Of a stretch of 64,000 nt of DNA, positions 8,889 to 18,052 are shown piece by piece. Every line of letters begins with the position of its first letter. The stretch's first letter is position 1. Source of the DNA: UBA7916 sp036121365 (lineage in GTDB: Bacteria > Pseudomonadota > Gammaproteobacteria > Comchoanobacterales > Comchoanobacteraceae); assembly GCA_036121365.1 (NCBI GenBank), contig JAZAFR010000033.1:1-64000 (forward strand), in the 5' to 3' direction. The notes below the pieces were generated by a model that worked only from the letters and a program-made list of their open reading frames with translations, searched no databases and was not told where the DNA came from. Made by a program: the position numbers and the translations under genes.

Positions 8889-9503
8889 GTGGATTATTTT
8901 TTATCAAGAGAGAAGGAAGTTTTCATTGAAGGAGGCTGTGGAAAAATCCAAGCAGGCTTGATGGTCGGTGAAAATGCAGAGGTTTGTGTTTTGGTGTGTC
9001 ATCCGCATCCTCAATATCAGGGTACCATGTTCAACAAGGTGGTAACAACTGTTGTGAAGGCTGCTACAAAGAAGAATTTATCATGCTTGCGGTTTAATTA
9101 TCGAGGGGTGGGAAAGAGTCAGGGCAGTTATGCAGGAGGGATTGGTGAAGAGCAAGATGCATTGGTTGCAGGAAAGTGGTTGCTGAAAAAATCAGGCTGT
9201 CAGAAGTTGTTTTTGATTGGTTTTTCGTTTGGTGGAGGTATTGCATATCGAGCACAAAGAGAATTGCCGTGTCAGGGTGTATTATTGATTTGTCCAAGCA
9301 TTAAGAGTCAAAATGATCATCAGCCTTTGGGGTGCCCATTGTGGGTGTTACAGGCGCAAGAAGATGAGGTTATAGATTGTAGAAAGGTTTCTGCATGGAG
9401 TAAGTCAGTTGGGGTGACAGAGATGATCATGATTGAGGGAGCGAGTCATTTCTTTCATGGGAAACTATTGGAATTACAATCAGAATTAGAGCGTTTGTTG
9501 TAA
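8889..9503 (+). CDS. alpha/beta hydrolase (COG2945 type)
   Basis: A predicted cytoplasmic serine hydrolase of 204 residues. 'CHPHPQYQGTMFNKVV' is the characteristic opening of this dienelactone-hydrolase-like family. 'FNYRGVGKSQG' follows, then the nucleophile elbow 'GFSFGGG', an acid region 'QAQEDEVID' and 'GASHFFHG' with the catalytic His. The start is a GTG 3 bases downstream of the rubredoxin stop. The natural substrate is unknown. Confidence 0.85.
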   Translation: MDYFLSREKEVFIEGGCGKIQAGLMVGENAEVCVLVCHPHPQYQGTMFNKVVTTVVKAATKKNLSCLRFNYRGVGKSQGSYAGGIGEEQDALVAGKWLLKKSGCQKLFLIGFSFGGGIAYRAQRELPCQGVLLICPSIKSQNDHQPLGCPLWVLQAQEDEVIDCRKVSAWSKSVGVTEMIMIEGASHFFHGKLLELQSELERLL

Positions 9504-9613
9504 AGGCTATCAATATTGGCAAACAGGATGTTGGGTGTTGAGGGAGGAATCTCTATACATAGGCCAGCAGCTTTGTTACACTGGCTAGCAGGATTCATAT
9601 TAAGAGTATATTT

Positions 9614-10417
9614 ATGTTAATCAATTCAACTTGTCATGCCATATGCGTGGCCGAGTCTTTCAGACAAGATAGACTAAGAGATTATTTTAAAGGTAAAAAG
9701 GAATACCGCTCCCAAATTCATCCAGATTATATTCACATAAAGCGAGACCAGTGGGGAGAGGCGTATGTTTTCATGCATGGAAGTGTTGTATTTTGGGGAG
9801 TAGGAATTGTTGAGGTGAAGCAATTTTTAAAAGTGATCTCTCATTCGAGTGTGGATCCATATGAGCACAGGGAAGAGGAGATTTATAATTTAGCTCAAGA
9901 AAGTGGATTTGAAATCGTAGACAGTGATATCATCATGGAGCATGACTCTGAAGAGACGAAGGTAGCGGTGAGTTTTGCACTGGCTCAAGCAGTGACATTG
10001 AAGCATTATGAGAGCATCATTGCAAAAGCGATGCCCGATTTGATCACATTGCCAACTGAGCTTGCCAAAAACGGCAGAATTGGCATCAGCAAGAAGAAGG
10101 CGTTGAAAAAAACAGGTGAGATATTTTTGGTGCGAGCCCAGATCAATTTACACAGTGATTTATTAGATACTCCAGAGTATTTCTGGGAGCGAACAGAACA
10201 GGAGGAAAGCATTTACAATCAAGTAATTCAAGAAATTGATCTGAGAAAACGCATCCGAAAGCTCAATCATAGGTTGGATATCATTCAGTCAACCTATGAC
10301 TTATTGAGGGCACACATTGAGCACAAAGATGGCATGTTCCTAGAGACAACGATCATTGTATTGATATTGATAGAGATTATATTCATGAGTATGCAATACA
10401 TGTGGCCGCCAGGTTGA
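9614..10417 (+). CDS. RMD1/YagE (DUF155) family protein
   Basis: A 267-residue protein of the RMD1/DUF155 family, known from yeast mitochondrial Rmd1 and scattered bacteria. Visible family features are the N-terminal 'VFMHGSVVFWGVG', the mid-region 'AQAVTLKHYE', then 'LLDTPEYFWERTEQEESIYNQ' and 'RIRKLNHRLDIIQ' with a coiled-coil character. A single C-terminal membrane helix (about residues 242-260) follows 'LETTIIVLILIEIIF'. The molecular function is not known. It is a single-gene unit 110 bases after the hydrolase. Confidence 0.82.
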   Translation: MLINSTCHAICVAESFRQDRLRDYFKGKKEYRSQIHPDYIHIKRDQWGEAYVFMHGSVVFWGVGIVEVKQFLKVISHSSVDPYEHREEEIYNLAQESGFEIVDSDIIMEHDSEETKVAVSFALAQAVTLKHYESIIAKAMPDLITLPTELAKNGRIGISKKKALKKTGEIFLVRAQINLHSDLLDTPEYFWERTEQEESIYNQVIQEIDLRKRIRKLNHRLDIIQSTYDLLRAHIEHKDGMFLETTIIVLILIEIIFMSMQYMWPPG

Positions 10418-10549
10418 GAAACAAAGACAGAATCTCGAATTGCCGATGATAAAAGATAGAGATCTATACAAGACAATAGAAGACGTTACTGGTGTGAGAG
10501 ATGAAAAAAATAGAAGTATAGGGTATGAGTGATGCTTAGGGGGTTAAAT

Positions 10550-12517
10550 TTATGTATTGTTGTGGCTTGTTGGGTCATGTTCTTGGTAGATTTTATCGGT
10601 TACTTTTGCATATTGATCGAGTAGAAAAGCGCGTTTGAGTTTGAGCGTTGGTGTGAGTTGACCGTTATCAGAAGACCAGATATCATGAGTGAGATGAAAG
10701 TATTTGATCTGCTCTGGTCGACAAAAACCTTGGTTAATTTTATGAATATGTGCTTTTATGGACTTTTTAACAGCCACATTTTTGCAAAATTGTTGACGGT
10801 TACGATAAGGAATATCGTGATTTTTCGCATAGCGAACTTCTCCGCCATCATAACGTAGACAGATAATCGCGATAAGATAAGCTTTACCATCTCCTACCAA
10901 ACAGAGGTGGGCAATGAGTGGGTGTTTAGACATGGCCTGTTCAATTTTTCTGGGTGCTATATTTTTCCCATTGGAAAGCACAATCAAGTCTTTTTTTCTG
11001 CCAATGATTTCGATTTCGCCTGATGGATGTATCATGCCAAGATCACCTGTTTTCAGCCACTTGCCATCAAATGTATCGGAAGTTGAACGTGCATCATGTA
11101 AGTATCTTTGAAAGACATGGGGGCCATAGATGGATATGAGATTGGTTTTTGAGTGGATGCGAACTTTTGTTCCCGGCATTGGCAACCCAACTCGGCCATA
11201 TTGGCAGATCAACGGGCTATCAGGAAAAGAAATTTGATTGGCATGGAAGAATTGGCTCATATTATTGAACATATCTTTATTCCAGGAGACCGTGGCAGGG
11301 GCACTGTTTTCAGTGAGTCCATATCCTTCAACAATATCTAGATCTAGCGCTGCAAAAAAATCAATGACATCAGGATCAAGAGGAGCAGATCCTGATAGGC
11401 ACAGCCTACAGTGATCAAACCCAATGGCCTTTTTAATTCGTTTGAAAAGTAACCAGGAAAAAAAGACGTGTTTTAAGCGGATCAAAATGGGAATAGGCGT
11501 ATTGTTTTGTTTGTGAATATTACGTTTTTTACCATTGTTAAGTGCCATTTGAAAAAGCCAATTGAGCGGTGATTTTGCCAGTTTTAACATGAGGTTTTGT
11601 TCAATTTTTTCATAAATTCTGGGAACCCCCACAAAAATACTGGGTCGAGCAGAAGGCAATGCATCTTTTAGATCATTCACAGACCAAGTACAAAAAATCG
11701 TATGTTTGCTATAAATCCAGCCGTAGTAGCCAACAACCCGCTCGAATACATGCGCCAAAGGCAGATAGGAAACCAGTTTGGCATTGGGAATATGCTGAGT
11801 ACCAACCGTGTGTACACCAGCGGCTGCAAAAATGACATTTTCATGGCTTAAAATGGCACCTTTGGGTTTGCCAGTGGTGCCCGATGTGAAAATATAGCAG
11901 GCTATATCAGCAGGTTTAGATTGATGGATGGTTTTCAATATTCTGTCATGATAGGAGTCAAGGCAGTGTTTTCCAGATTGAATGGCCTGCTTCCAGAGAA
12001 CAGCGTTTTTTTGTAGGCGTTTCGGTTTTTCTATACAAATGACTTTAATTGGATGATGACAAAGGTGACTGGATTTTTGTGCATGTTGATACATAGAAGG
12101 GGCATCAACAATGATGTGTTTGGCGTGTGTGATTTTCAAGATATCAGAAATTTGAGAGGCAGTAAGGGATGTGTAGATAGAAGCCGGTATGTTATTTGAG
12201 TAGAGGCATGCCAAATCTGCGATATAGTGTTCAGGTCGGTTGCGAGCCATGATTAAAATGGTTTGATTGGATATATTTTGAGAAAAAAAGTAGGCAGCCA
12301 GTTGGCATGCGTGTTGATGAATATCTTTCCAGGTCATTGAAGAAGCGTTTGAGTAATCGTCTTCTGCGCAGTGATACAAGGCAATCTGGTTTGGGTGTAT
12401 TTTAGCATTATTGAGCATTAGCTTTGATACACTCATGCCTTTTATGCGGTTGAGAAGAGGTTGTTTGAGCTTGAAAAGCGCACGATGTATGGGAGGTATG
12501 CGATTAAAGCGATTCAT
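10550..12517 (-). CDS. AMP-forming long-chain acyl-CoA synthetase
   Basis: Adenylate-forming enzyme that activates fatty acids with ATP and CoA. The P-loop-like motif 'YIFTSGTTGKPKGAILSHEN' lies near residues 211-230. 'VEGYGLTENSAP', 'KTGDLGMI' and 'GRKKDLIVLSNGKNIAP' follow in family order. Length 655 residues fits long-chain (FadD/FAA-type) ligases. The downstream 'LTPTLKLKRAFLLDQY' is the usual C-terminal end. It could serve host-lipid use or membrane remodelling (inference). The MATE gene lies 69 bases upstream on the same strand. Confidence 0.88.
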   Translation of the reverse strand: MNRFNRIPPIHRALFKLKQPLLNRIKGMSVSKLMLNNAKIHPNQIALYHCAEDDYSNASSMTWKDIHQHACQLAAYFFSQNISNQTILIMARNRPEHYIADLACLYSNNIPASIYTSLTASQISDILKITHAKHIIVDAPSMYQHAQKSSHLCHHPIKVICIEKPKRLQKNAVLWKQAIQSGKHCLDSYHDRILKTIHQSKPADIACYIFTSGTTGKPKGAILSHENVIFAAAGVHTVGTQHIPNAKLVSYLPLAHVFERVVGYYGWIYSKHTIFCTWSVNDLKDALPSARPSIFVGVPRIYEKIEQNLMLKLAKSPLNWLFQMALNNGKKRNIHKQNNTPIPILIRLKHVFFSWLLFKRIKKAIGFDHCRLCLSGSAPLDPDVIDFFAALDLDIVEGYGLTENSAPATVSWNKDMFNNMSQFFHANQISFPDSPLICQYGRVGLPMPGTKVRIHSKTNLISIYGPHVFQRYLHDARSTSDTFDGKWLKTGDLGMIHPSGEIEIIGRKKDLIVLSNGKNIAPRKIEQAMSKHPLIAHLCLVGDGKAYLIAIICLRYDGGEVRYAKNHDIPYRNRQQFCKNVAVKKSIKAHIHKINQGFCRPEQIKYFHLTHDIWSSDNGQLTPTLKLKRAFLLDQYAKVTDKIYQEHDPTSHNNT

Positions 12518-12586
12518 AGTCTATCATTCAAGTAAGAGTATGGGAGTGGTATAGTACAAAAACCAAGAATGTGTGGATTTTTTTTA

Positions 12587-13921
12587 TTATATGGATTTTA
12601 TTAGAGGAGGCATTTGTATTTTGCTTGGCGCATGCTGAGATAAGGTAAACTGCCAGTAGGCAATCATAGCAATCAGCTTGATGAGCTTCTCGCTGATCAA
12701 AATAAAGCCAACAGTCTCAACAGAGGCATTCGATATGGATCCCAGGGAGAATAGTAGGGGGATTCGAAAACAGTAAATAAATCCAAGGTTGATCGAGATG
12801 GCAGGAATAGTTTTGTCAACAGCCTGTAGTATTTTGAGCATGATTTGGCAGCCCACATGTAAGAAAAGACCGGAAAAAGTGATCTGCATGAGAGAAAGTG
12901 TCGAAGATTGAAGCTGGAGATCGTAAGGGGAAATCAGTGCGAGGATGGGTTTGGCAGCCAAGCTAATGGTTAGCCCAGTAACCCCAAGAATAAAGCAGCC
13001 AGCAATCAGTATTTTTTCTCCAGTTTTTCTTGAAAGTGACGAGCTGATGACATGTGTTTTAGTAACTTCAGTCAAAGCAGTCAAGCCAAATCCGGCTCCC
13101 GGAGAGATGCCTTGCATACTAGATACAAGATGTAAGCTTGCTAAAGGAATGAGTCCGAAGTAAGAGCTAGTGCAGGTAAAAATAAAAGTAGTTCCTATGT
13201 GATCAACAATGCCATGTATTGCCAATGGAACAGCCCTTTTTAAAAGTTGGGAGTATTGAGAAAAACTTGGTAATGTCGGGTTGAGTAATCGGGCATCATT
13301 AAGAAGTTGTTCGGCATAAATGGCAAAACCAAACATAGTCGCAAGACAATAAGAAAGCCCCATACCTTGTATTCCCCAGGGAGAAAATAGTCCCAGTCCA
13401 GATAAAAAGACTTTGTTAAAGAGACTGTGAAGGGCCAGGGTGATGACAATAACAGAGAAGAAAATACGGTTATTACGATAAGCGGAGTAGAATCCACGAA
13501 GACAAAAGATGAGACATTGAAAAAAGCATCCGATTAAGCTGAGTCTGAAAAAGGTTAATGAAGCAGGGTCAGTTGGGGTTTTTTCGCTAATAAGGTGCAA
13601 GAAAAATGTAGGGTAGAGGCTCAAGAGGGTAAGGAGTGGAATCATGACGATGATGGTGGTGATGCAACCTGCGAATAAATAACAAAATTTATAGGGTTTT
13701 TCAGAAAATCTAGAAGTGAGAGATTGGATGGCATAGCTAGTAGAAAGCACAATACATTCGGGAACGAAAGTAAGTAAGCTTACTGTGCCCATGAGGACGA
13801 CTTCAGAGGAAGAAAAATATTGAGTAACAAATAGTTTGTCGATGAGGGGGCGTAAATTCAGAAAAAGAATACCAATTACAAAGGCAGGCGTTGTAAAAAA
13901 AGTGTTATTTTTACTGAACAT
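12587..13921 (-). CDS. MATE-family efflux transporter-like membrane protein
   Basis: A polytopic membrane protein with about twelve hydrophobic segments in two halves, as in MATE transporters (Na+ or H+ driven export of small molecules). 'RPLIDKLFVTQYFSSSEVVLMGTVS' resembles the family's D-x-x-x-x-G-x-x-s-s-x-x-l-a opening. Candidate starts are TTG 13987, ATG 13969 and ATG 13921. I use 13921, since it leaves a compact N-terminus before the first helix and has a GAGACGG-like site upstream; the other starts are possible. Sequence is divergent, so the substrate cannot be inferred. Confidence 0.75.
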   Translation of the reverse strand: MFSKNNTFFTTPAFVIGILFLNLRPLIDKLFVTQYFSSSEVVLMGTVSLLTFVPECIVLSTSYAIQSLTSRFSEKPYKFCYLFAGCITTIIVMIPLLTLLSLYPTFFLHLISEKTPTDPASLTFFRLSLIGCFFQCLIFCLRGFYSAYRNNRIFFSVIVITLALHSLFNKVFLSGLGLFSPWGIQGMGLSYCLATMFGFAIYAEQLLNDARLLNPTLPSFSQYSQLLKRAVPLAIHGIVDHIGTTFIFTCTSSYFGLIPLASLHLVSSMQGISPGAGFGLTALTEVTKTHVISSSLSRKTGEKILIAGCFILGVTGLTISLAAKPILALISPYDLQLQSSTLSLMQITFSGLFLHVGCQIMLKILQAVDKTIPAISINLGFIYCFRIPLLFSLGSISNASVETVGFILISEKLIKLIAMIAYWQFTLSQHAPSKIQMPPLIKSI

Positions 13922-14213
13922 GAGAACCGTCTCGTAAACATAAAAATGAAGATGCTTAGATGATATCATTTTGTTTAAGAAAGTCAAAGGTTTTGTCGAG
14001 TATCAGAGAGGTATAGAGTGAGATCATAGAGCAATATGTCATTCTTTAGCTTGATTCATCACAAAGACAGCAATTGTAGTGATCACAAATGCCTATTGAT
14101 ACAAGAGAAAATCTCAGAAGATAAGCATTAAGATTGTTGATTATATGTGTTTATGTTGTTGTTTTCCTTGAAATATGGTAGATTTGGCAAGGTGTAGTGA
14201 AAAGGAATACAAA

Positions 14214-15383
14214 ATGACAAGCCAAAAGTTATTTTCTTCTGAGTCGGTGTCCCCAGGACATCCAGATAAGATGGCAGATCAAATATCGGATGCAATATTG
14301 GATGCGATATTAGAGCAAGATGCCAAATCTCATGTGGCATGTGAGGTTTTGATTAAAAATAACACAGTAGTGATTGCAGGGGAGATTCGGACAAATGCAC
14401 ATGTCTTTATGGAAGAGCTTATAAAAGATGTGATCAAAGACATTGGCTACCGTGGAAGCAGCGATGGTTTTGATCTAGATCAGTGTAATGTCATTAATAT
14501 GATCACAGAGCAGTCACACGATATTGCTCAAGGGGTAGACAGTCAAGATAAAAAGAAGCAGGGAGCCGGGGATCAAGGGCTGATGTTTGGCTATGCAACT
14601 GATGAGACTGAGGAGCTGATGCCCATGCCACATGCTTTGGCAAACAGTTTAGTAAAAAGGCAGAGCGAGTTGTTTAGAAGTGGCAGCTTGCCATGGTTAC
14701 GGCCAGATGCAAAGGCTCAAGTGGCAGTGATTTATGAAAAAGAGAAAATTGTCGCCATTCATAATGTGATTTTATCGACACAGCACACCGATGACATTGG
14801 TCTAGAGGACTTGAAAAAAGAGGTTCTGGAAACAATCATAATGCCAACTTTGCCAAGAGATTTGCTCAGCGAAGATACTCAGTTTTTTATCAATCCGACT
14901 GGGCAATTTATTCTAGGCGGACCGCATGCTGACTGCGGGCTCACAGGCAGAAAAATCATTGTGGATACATATGGGGGTGTGGCAAGGCATGGAGGGGGAT
15001 GCTTTTCAGGAAAAGACCCTTCAAAAGTGGATCGATCAGGTGCATATGCTGCACGTTATATGGCCAAGCATTTGGTGGCAGCGGGGCTGGCAAAAAAGTG
15101 TGAAGTGCAAGTTGCCTATGCCATAGGGTTGGCAGAGCCAACATCAATACGTGTGGATACTTTTGGAACTTCCAATATGCAAGAGCAAGACATTGAGCAG
15201 ATAGTGAGAGATGTTTTTCCGTTAACGCCATATGATATCATTTCAGAGCTGGATTTATTAAGGCCCATTTATCGTCAAACTGCAACATTTGGGCATTTTG
15301 GCCGTAATGAGCTAGATTTACCGTGGGAAAAGTTAGACAGATTAGAGCGCTTAAAAAGCGCAGCAGCAAGCTACACGAAATAA
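14214..15383 (+). CDS. metK: S-adenosylmethionine synthetase
   Basis: Makes S-adenosylmethionine from methionine and ATP. Family motifs are intact: 'SVSPGHPDKMADQISDA' near the N-terminus, 'GAGDQGLMFGYATDE', 'GGPHADCGLTGRKIIVDTYG' and 'GGGCFSGKDPSKVDRSGAY'. ATG 14214 is chosen because AAAAGGA lies just upstream and the family N-terminus begins here; the longer in-frame start at 14175 adds 13 residues absent from relatives. Length 389 residues is typical. No SAM riboswitch structure was seen upstream. It stands alone. Confidence 0.96.
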   Translation: MTSQKLFSSESVSPGHPDKMADQISDAILDAILEQDAKSHVACEVLIKNNTVVIAGEIRTNAHVFMEELIKDVIKDIGYRGSSDGFDLDQCNVINMITEQSHDIAQGVDSQDKKKQGAGDQGLMFGYATDETEELMPMPHALANSLVKRQSELFRSGSLPWLRPDAKAQVAVIYEKEKIVAIHNVILSTQHTDDIGLEDLKKEVLETIIMPTLPRDLLSEDTQFFINPTGQFILGGPHADCGLTGRKIIVDTYGGVARHGGGCFSGKDPSKVDRSGAYAARYMAKHLVAAGLAKKCEVQVAYAIGLAEPTSIRVDTFGTSNMQEQDIEQIVRDVFPLTPYDIISELDLLRPIYRQTATFGHFGRNELDLPWEKLDRLERLKSAAASYTK

Positions 15384-15430
15384 AAATAGAATTCCGTACT
15401 GAGAGGCAGTAGGACTGTAGGGCGTAGTCG

Positions 15431-15850
15431 TTAGGCTGAGGCAGGTTTTGTCAGGGATAATGAGGCGTCCTTCACAGATGTCTCCTCACTGATAGGTTGC
15501 AGTTTCACAGTCCATTTATCTGCATTATCTTGATTGGACAAAGTCCAGGTGAAGAGCTTGCCCTCGATGACACAAACGGGAGTTTGGGTTTTTTCCAAAG
15601 TTTGTATAGTGCCATTGCTGAGAGTGCAAATATGGTACTGCTTACCGCATTCTCCTCTCCAAAAAGCCCATTGTTCACACTGGGAATTATCGGGAAAGAC
15701 GCAATTACCATCTTTGATGGTATAACCAAAGGACGCACATAAGGTTGCTGCAGGGTTAGGTAAGGCATAAGTAGATGAAAAAATTAAAAGGCTAAGAAAG
15801 GTCAGAGTCATTGGCAGCCAGGATAATTTTTTTATTTGCAACATATGCAT
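15431..15850 (-). CDS. exported DUF333-domain protein
   Basis: A 139-residue protein with an N-terminal signal peptide (hydrophobic core about residues 14-28, cleavage near 'TYA-LPNP'). It then has one DUF333 unit: 'NPAATLCASFGYTIKDGNCV' followed by 'FPDNSQCEQWAFWRGECG'. The paired cysteines suggest disulphides in the periplasm. The C-terminal half is unrecognised. DUF333 proteins are small envelope proteins of unknown function, sometimes labelled haemolysin-like without evidence. Convergent with metK. Confidence 0.78.
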   Translation of the reverse strand: MHMLQIKKLSWLPMTLTFLSLLIFSSTYALPNPAATLCASFGYTIKDGNCVFPDNSQCEQWAFWRGECGKQYHICTLSNGTIQTLEKTQTPVCVIEGKLFTWTLSNQDNADKWTVKLQPISEETSVKDASLSLTKPASA

Positions 15851-15950
15851 GAATCCGAAAAAGATATATCATTCTGACAGAAATACAAAAAAATTACAAT
15901 TCCAAATGATTCGCTAAGATGAAAAAAAACGATTCATGTAGCTACCGTAT

Positions 15951-16409
15951 TCAATTTTTCATCTTGGAAGTAATGATCTGACTGAAAAAGGTTGTTATAG
16001 ATTTGACAATAATGGCAACTAGAGAACCTAGTAAAGACTCAATGACTCGACAATATGAGACTTTCAAAATAGGACTAGAAGGCTCTATCTCACAGATGGC
16101 AAGAATAATAGCAGAAGCCATGACTGCAGTTGGAACCAGTTTTTTTTGCCCGATAGCATTTGAAATACCAACAGAGAAGAAGATAGTTAAAATAAAAAAC
16201 AACCTACGAGACTCTAAAAGTAAATGAAACATGAAAAAAAGAGTGGAACCCAGAGCATTGCCAAGAACTCTGTAAAAACCAAATGTTAAGGATTCTTGAA
16301 TGTTTGGGCGAGTCACAATGATTGCAGAAATTTGACTCCAAAGAGCACTAATTAAAGTATTACTCTGCAGAACATAAGAAAGTTCTAGGCCAGCATAAAA
16401 AGACACCAA
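15951..16409 (-). CDS. FUSC/aromatic-acid-exporter-like small membrane protein
   Basis: A 152-residue membrane protein with about four helices. 'SQISAIIVTRPNIQESLTFGFYRVLGNALGS' and the late 'SYCRVIESLLGSLVAIIVK' match the membrane half of FUSC/ArAE-type transporters, where 'R-x-x-x-T-l-x-G' blocks line the membrane domain. Only the membrane half is present, so it is either a short standalone form or a truncated relative. The start is a TTG and could lie further upstream, since the frame stays open there. AT-rich codon use. Confidence 0.62.
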   Translation of the reverse strand: MVSFYAGLELSYVLQSNTLISALWSQISAIIVTRPNIQESLTFGFYRVLGNALGSTLFFMFHLLLESRRLFFILTIFFSVGISNAIGQKKLVPTAVMASAIILAICEIEPSSPILKVSYCRVIESLLGSLVAIIVKSITTFFSQIITSKMKN

Positions 16410-16538
16410 ACAAGAAATAAATAACTCAAAACTGTAAAAAACATTTAATTTAGTTAAAAAAGTATCTTTTTTTCATATAAAAAGCCACAATACGACAATA
16501 AAAATATTACAGAAATATTAATTTTTTGTAAGAGTGGT

Positions 16539-16793
16539 TCAAAGCGACTGCGATTGTATTGTTTTATATTTTTTCATTAGGTCGATTTTGGATTCCTTGT
16601 GGTTTGGATCTAGGGGAATGCATTCAACAGGGCAGAGCTCTTGGCACTGAGGGGTATCAAAGTGACCAACACATTCGGTGCAGAGGCTTGGGTCAATATG
16701 ATAGATGATATCGCCTTGATAAATGGCATGATTGGGGCACACAGGCTCACACACATCACAGTTAATGCATTCATCAGTAATCATGAGGGCCAT
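16539..16793 (-). CDS. yfhL: YfhL-type 4Fe-4S ferredoxin
   Basis: An 84-residue ferredoxin. The first cluster motif 'CINCDVCEPVCP' and the second 'CTECVGHFDTPQCQELCPVECI' bind two 4Fe-4S clusters; the spacer between cysteines of the second motif is typical of YfhL-type ferredoxins. It carries electrons for unidentified partners. yfhL genes often sit near mutM/coaD in gammaproteobacteria, and mutM is 1.3 kb away here. The U-box gene diverges from it. Confidence 0.9.
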   Translation of the reverse strand: MALMITDECINCDVCEPVCPNHAIYQGDIIYHIDPSLCTECVGHFDTPQCQELCPVECIPLDPNHKESKIDLMKKYKTIQSQSL

Positions 16794-16989
16794 GAGTGAG
16801 AGTTAAGTTGTGGGAAGATTCATAGAGTAGCACAAAGGCAGTTATGATTCCATAAGATATGAGGGAGGAAAAACACAGGTTTCAATATTAGAATGGGCAG
16901 TGCTGGTTTAGATGGACGAGACAGGCGTTGGAGCTGCAAGATGACGGGTTGAAATATTAACAGGATTAAGAGTTAATTAACGGAATAAG

Positions 16990-17017
16990 TTGACAAAAAA
17001 GTATTTTTGCGTATAAT
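16990..17017 (+). promoter_or_regulatory. near-perfect sigma-70 promoter of the U-box gene
   Basis: Perfect TTGACA (16990-16995) and perfect TATAAT (17012-17017) hexamers are separated by 16 bases, leaving a leader of about 30 bases before the AAGGAG site at 17043-17048. Confidence 0.75.
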
Positions 17018-17055
17018 GTAACTCTAGGTTGGTAGTGAAAATAAGGAGTATAAAG

Positions 17056-17856
17056 ATGACAATCAGAGAAATCATTCATACGGTATTTAATAGTTTTGCA
17101 GAATTCTGCGTTAACGTGTTAGGGTTTGTCCAGCGCCCTGCGCCACTCACAATACAGAGGGGGCAGAGGAGAGCAAATCGGTCATCAGAGATTGAAAACA
17201 GAATAGAGAGGGGGCAAAAACTATTAGATTTGATAAAGGAAAAGAAAGTTTCAACTGGAACGGTGAATAAGCTTAAAGTGGTAGAAAAAAAGTGTCAAAA
17301 TAAGGATTATGATTGGGGTATGCACATGGATGAGATGGAAACGCTAATCGAAGGAAAGCAAGATGAGGATAGTTTACTATGTCCCCTCACGTATCGCCCA
17401 TTCATAGATCCAGTTATAACCCAAACCACATGTGAAGGTAGAACAGTAAAGAAAACTTATGAAAGAAGTGTCATCGAGAGGTGTTTGAGAGAAAGCAAAC
17501 TCGACCCATTTAACAGGCAACCCATTATAGGAGACCTAAAACAGGACACAACGACAATAAATCAATTAAATAAAATAATCAGTGAAGCCAATCATGTAGA
17601 AAACACAACGCGAGAAAATACACAGTCATTTTGGAGAAAATGGTTCGGTAGTTCTACTCCCGACCAAGCTGAGAAATCATCTGGAGGATGCCAGACATCA
17701 GTATCGACAAAGGAAAAGGAATCAGAAGAACAAAAAAAAGAAAGACTGCTGAAAAAGTTATGTGATGAGGGGACTTTGAGCTCTGAAGAGAGCAGTTGGT
17801 TAGAGGCGCAAGATTTGGATGGTAATGGCAGATTATCTGAGTCACCCGCTTTTTGA
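17056..17856 (+). CDS. U-box domain protein, candidate E3 ubiquitin ligase effector
   Basis: A 266-residue protein with a eukaryotic-type U-box at about residues 106-165: 'LLCPLTYRPFIDPVI', then 'KKTYERSVIERCLRES' and 'DPFNRQPI'. This follows the U-box pattern C-P-I-T-x-x-x-x-x-D-P-V ... T-Y-E-R-x-x-I-x-x-x-L ... P-x-x-x-x-P-L. U-boxes recruit E2 enzymes in eukaryotes; in bacteria they are known mainly from secreted effectors such as Legionella LubX and GobX. An N-terminal hydrophobic stretch precedes it. The C-terminal 'DLDGNGRLSES' resembles an EF-hand or dockerin calcium loop, though the twelfth position is not acidic. ATG 17056 has AAGGAG at good spacing; the GTG at 17029 is less likely. 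Secretion is inferred. Confidence 0.8.
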   Translation: MTIREIIHTVFNSFAEFCVNVLGFVQRPAPLTIQRGQRRANRSSEIENRIERGQKLLDLIKEKKVSTGTVNKLKVVEKKCQNKDYDWGMHMDEMETLIEGKQDEDSLLCPLTYRPFIDPVITQTTCEGRTVKKTYERSVIERCLRESKLDPFNRQPIIGDLKQDTTTINQLNKIISEANHVENTTRENTQSFWRKWFGSSTPDQAEKSSGGCQTSVSTKEKESEEQKKERLLKKLCDEGTLSSEESSWLEAQDLDGNGRLSESPAF

Positions 17857-18052
17857 TCAAAGAAAGTTTGTCTATGCTCACATAAGGGGTTATTTCAGTA
17901 TGATCAATCGATGGTATTTGGTCAAAAGCAGACAAGAGAGATTGGTATATGCTTCATTTGGAGGATGCCAGTTATTAAATTAGTCCAGCATCATAAGGGT
18001 GTCGAGATCAGGGCCATAATAATGAAAAAAAGTTGAAGTTGTGGCTCAAATC

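Noticed and set aside
14020..14213. Search for a SAM riboswitch before metK
   Set aside because: No SAM-type helices or conserved core could be made out in the leader.
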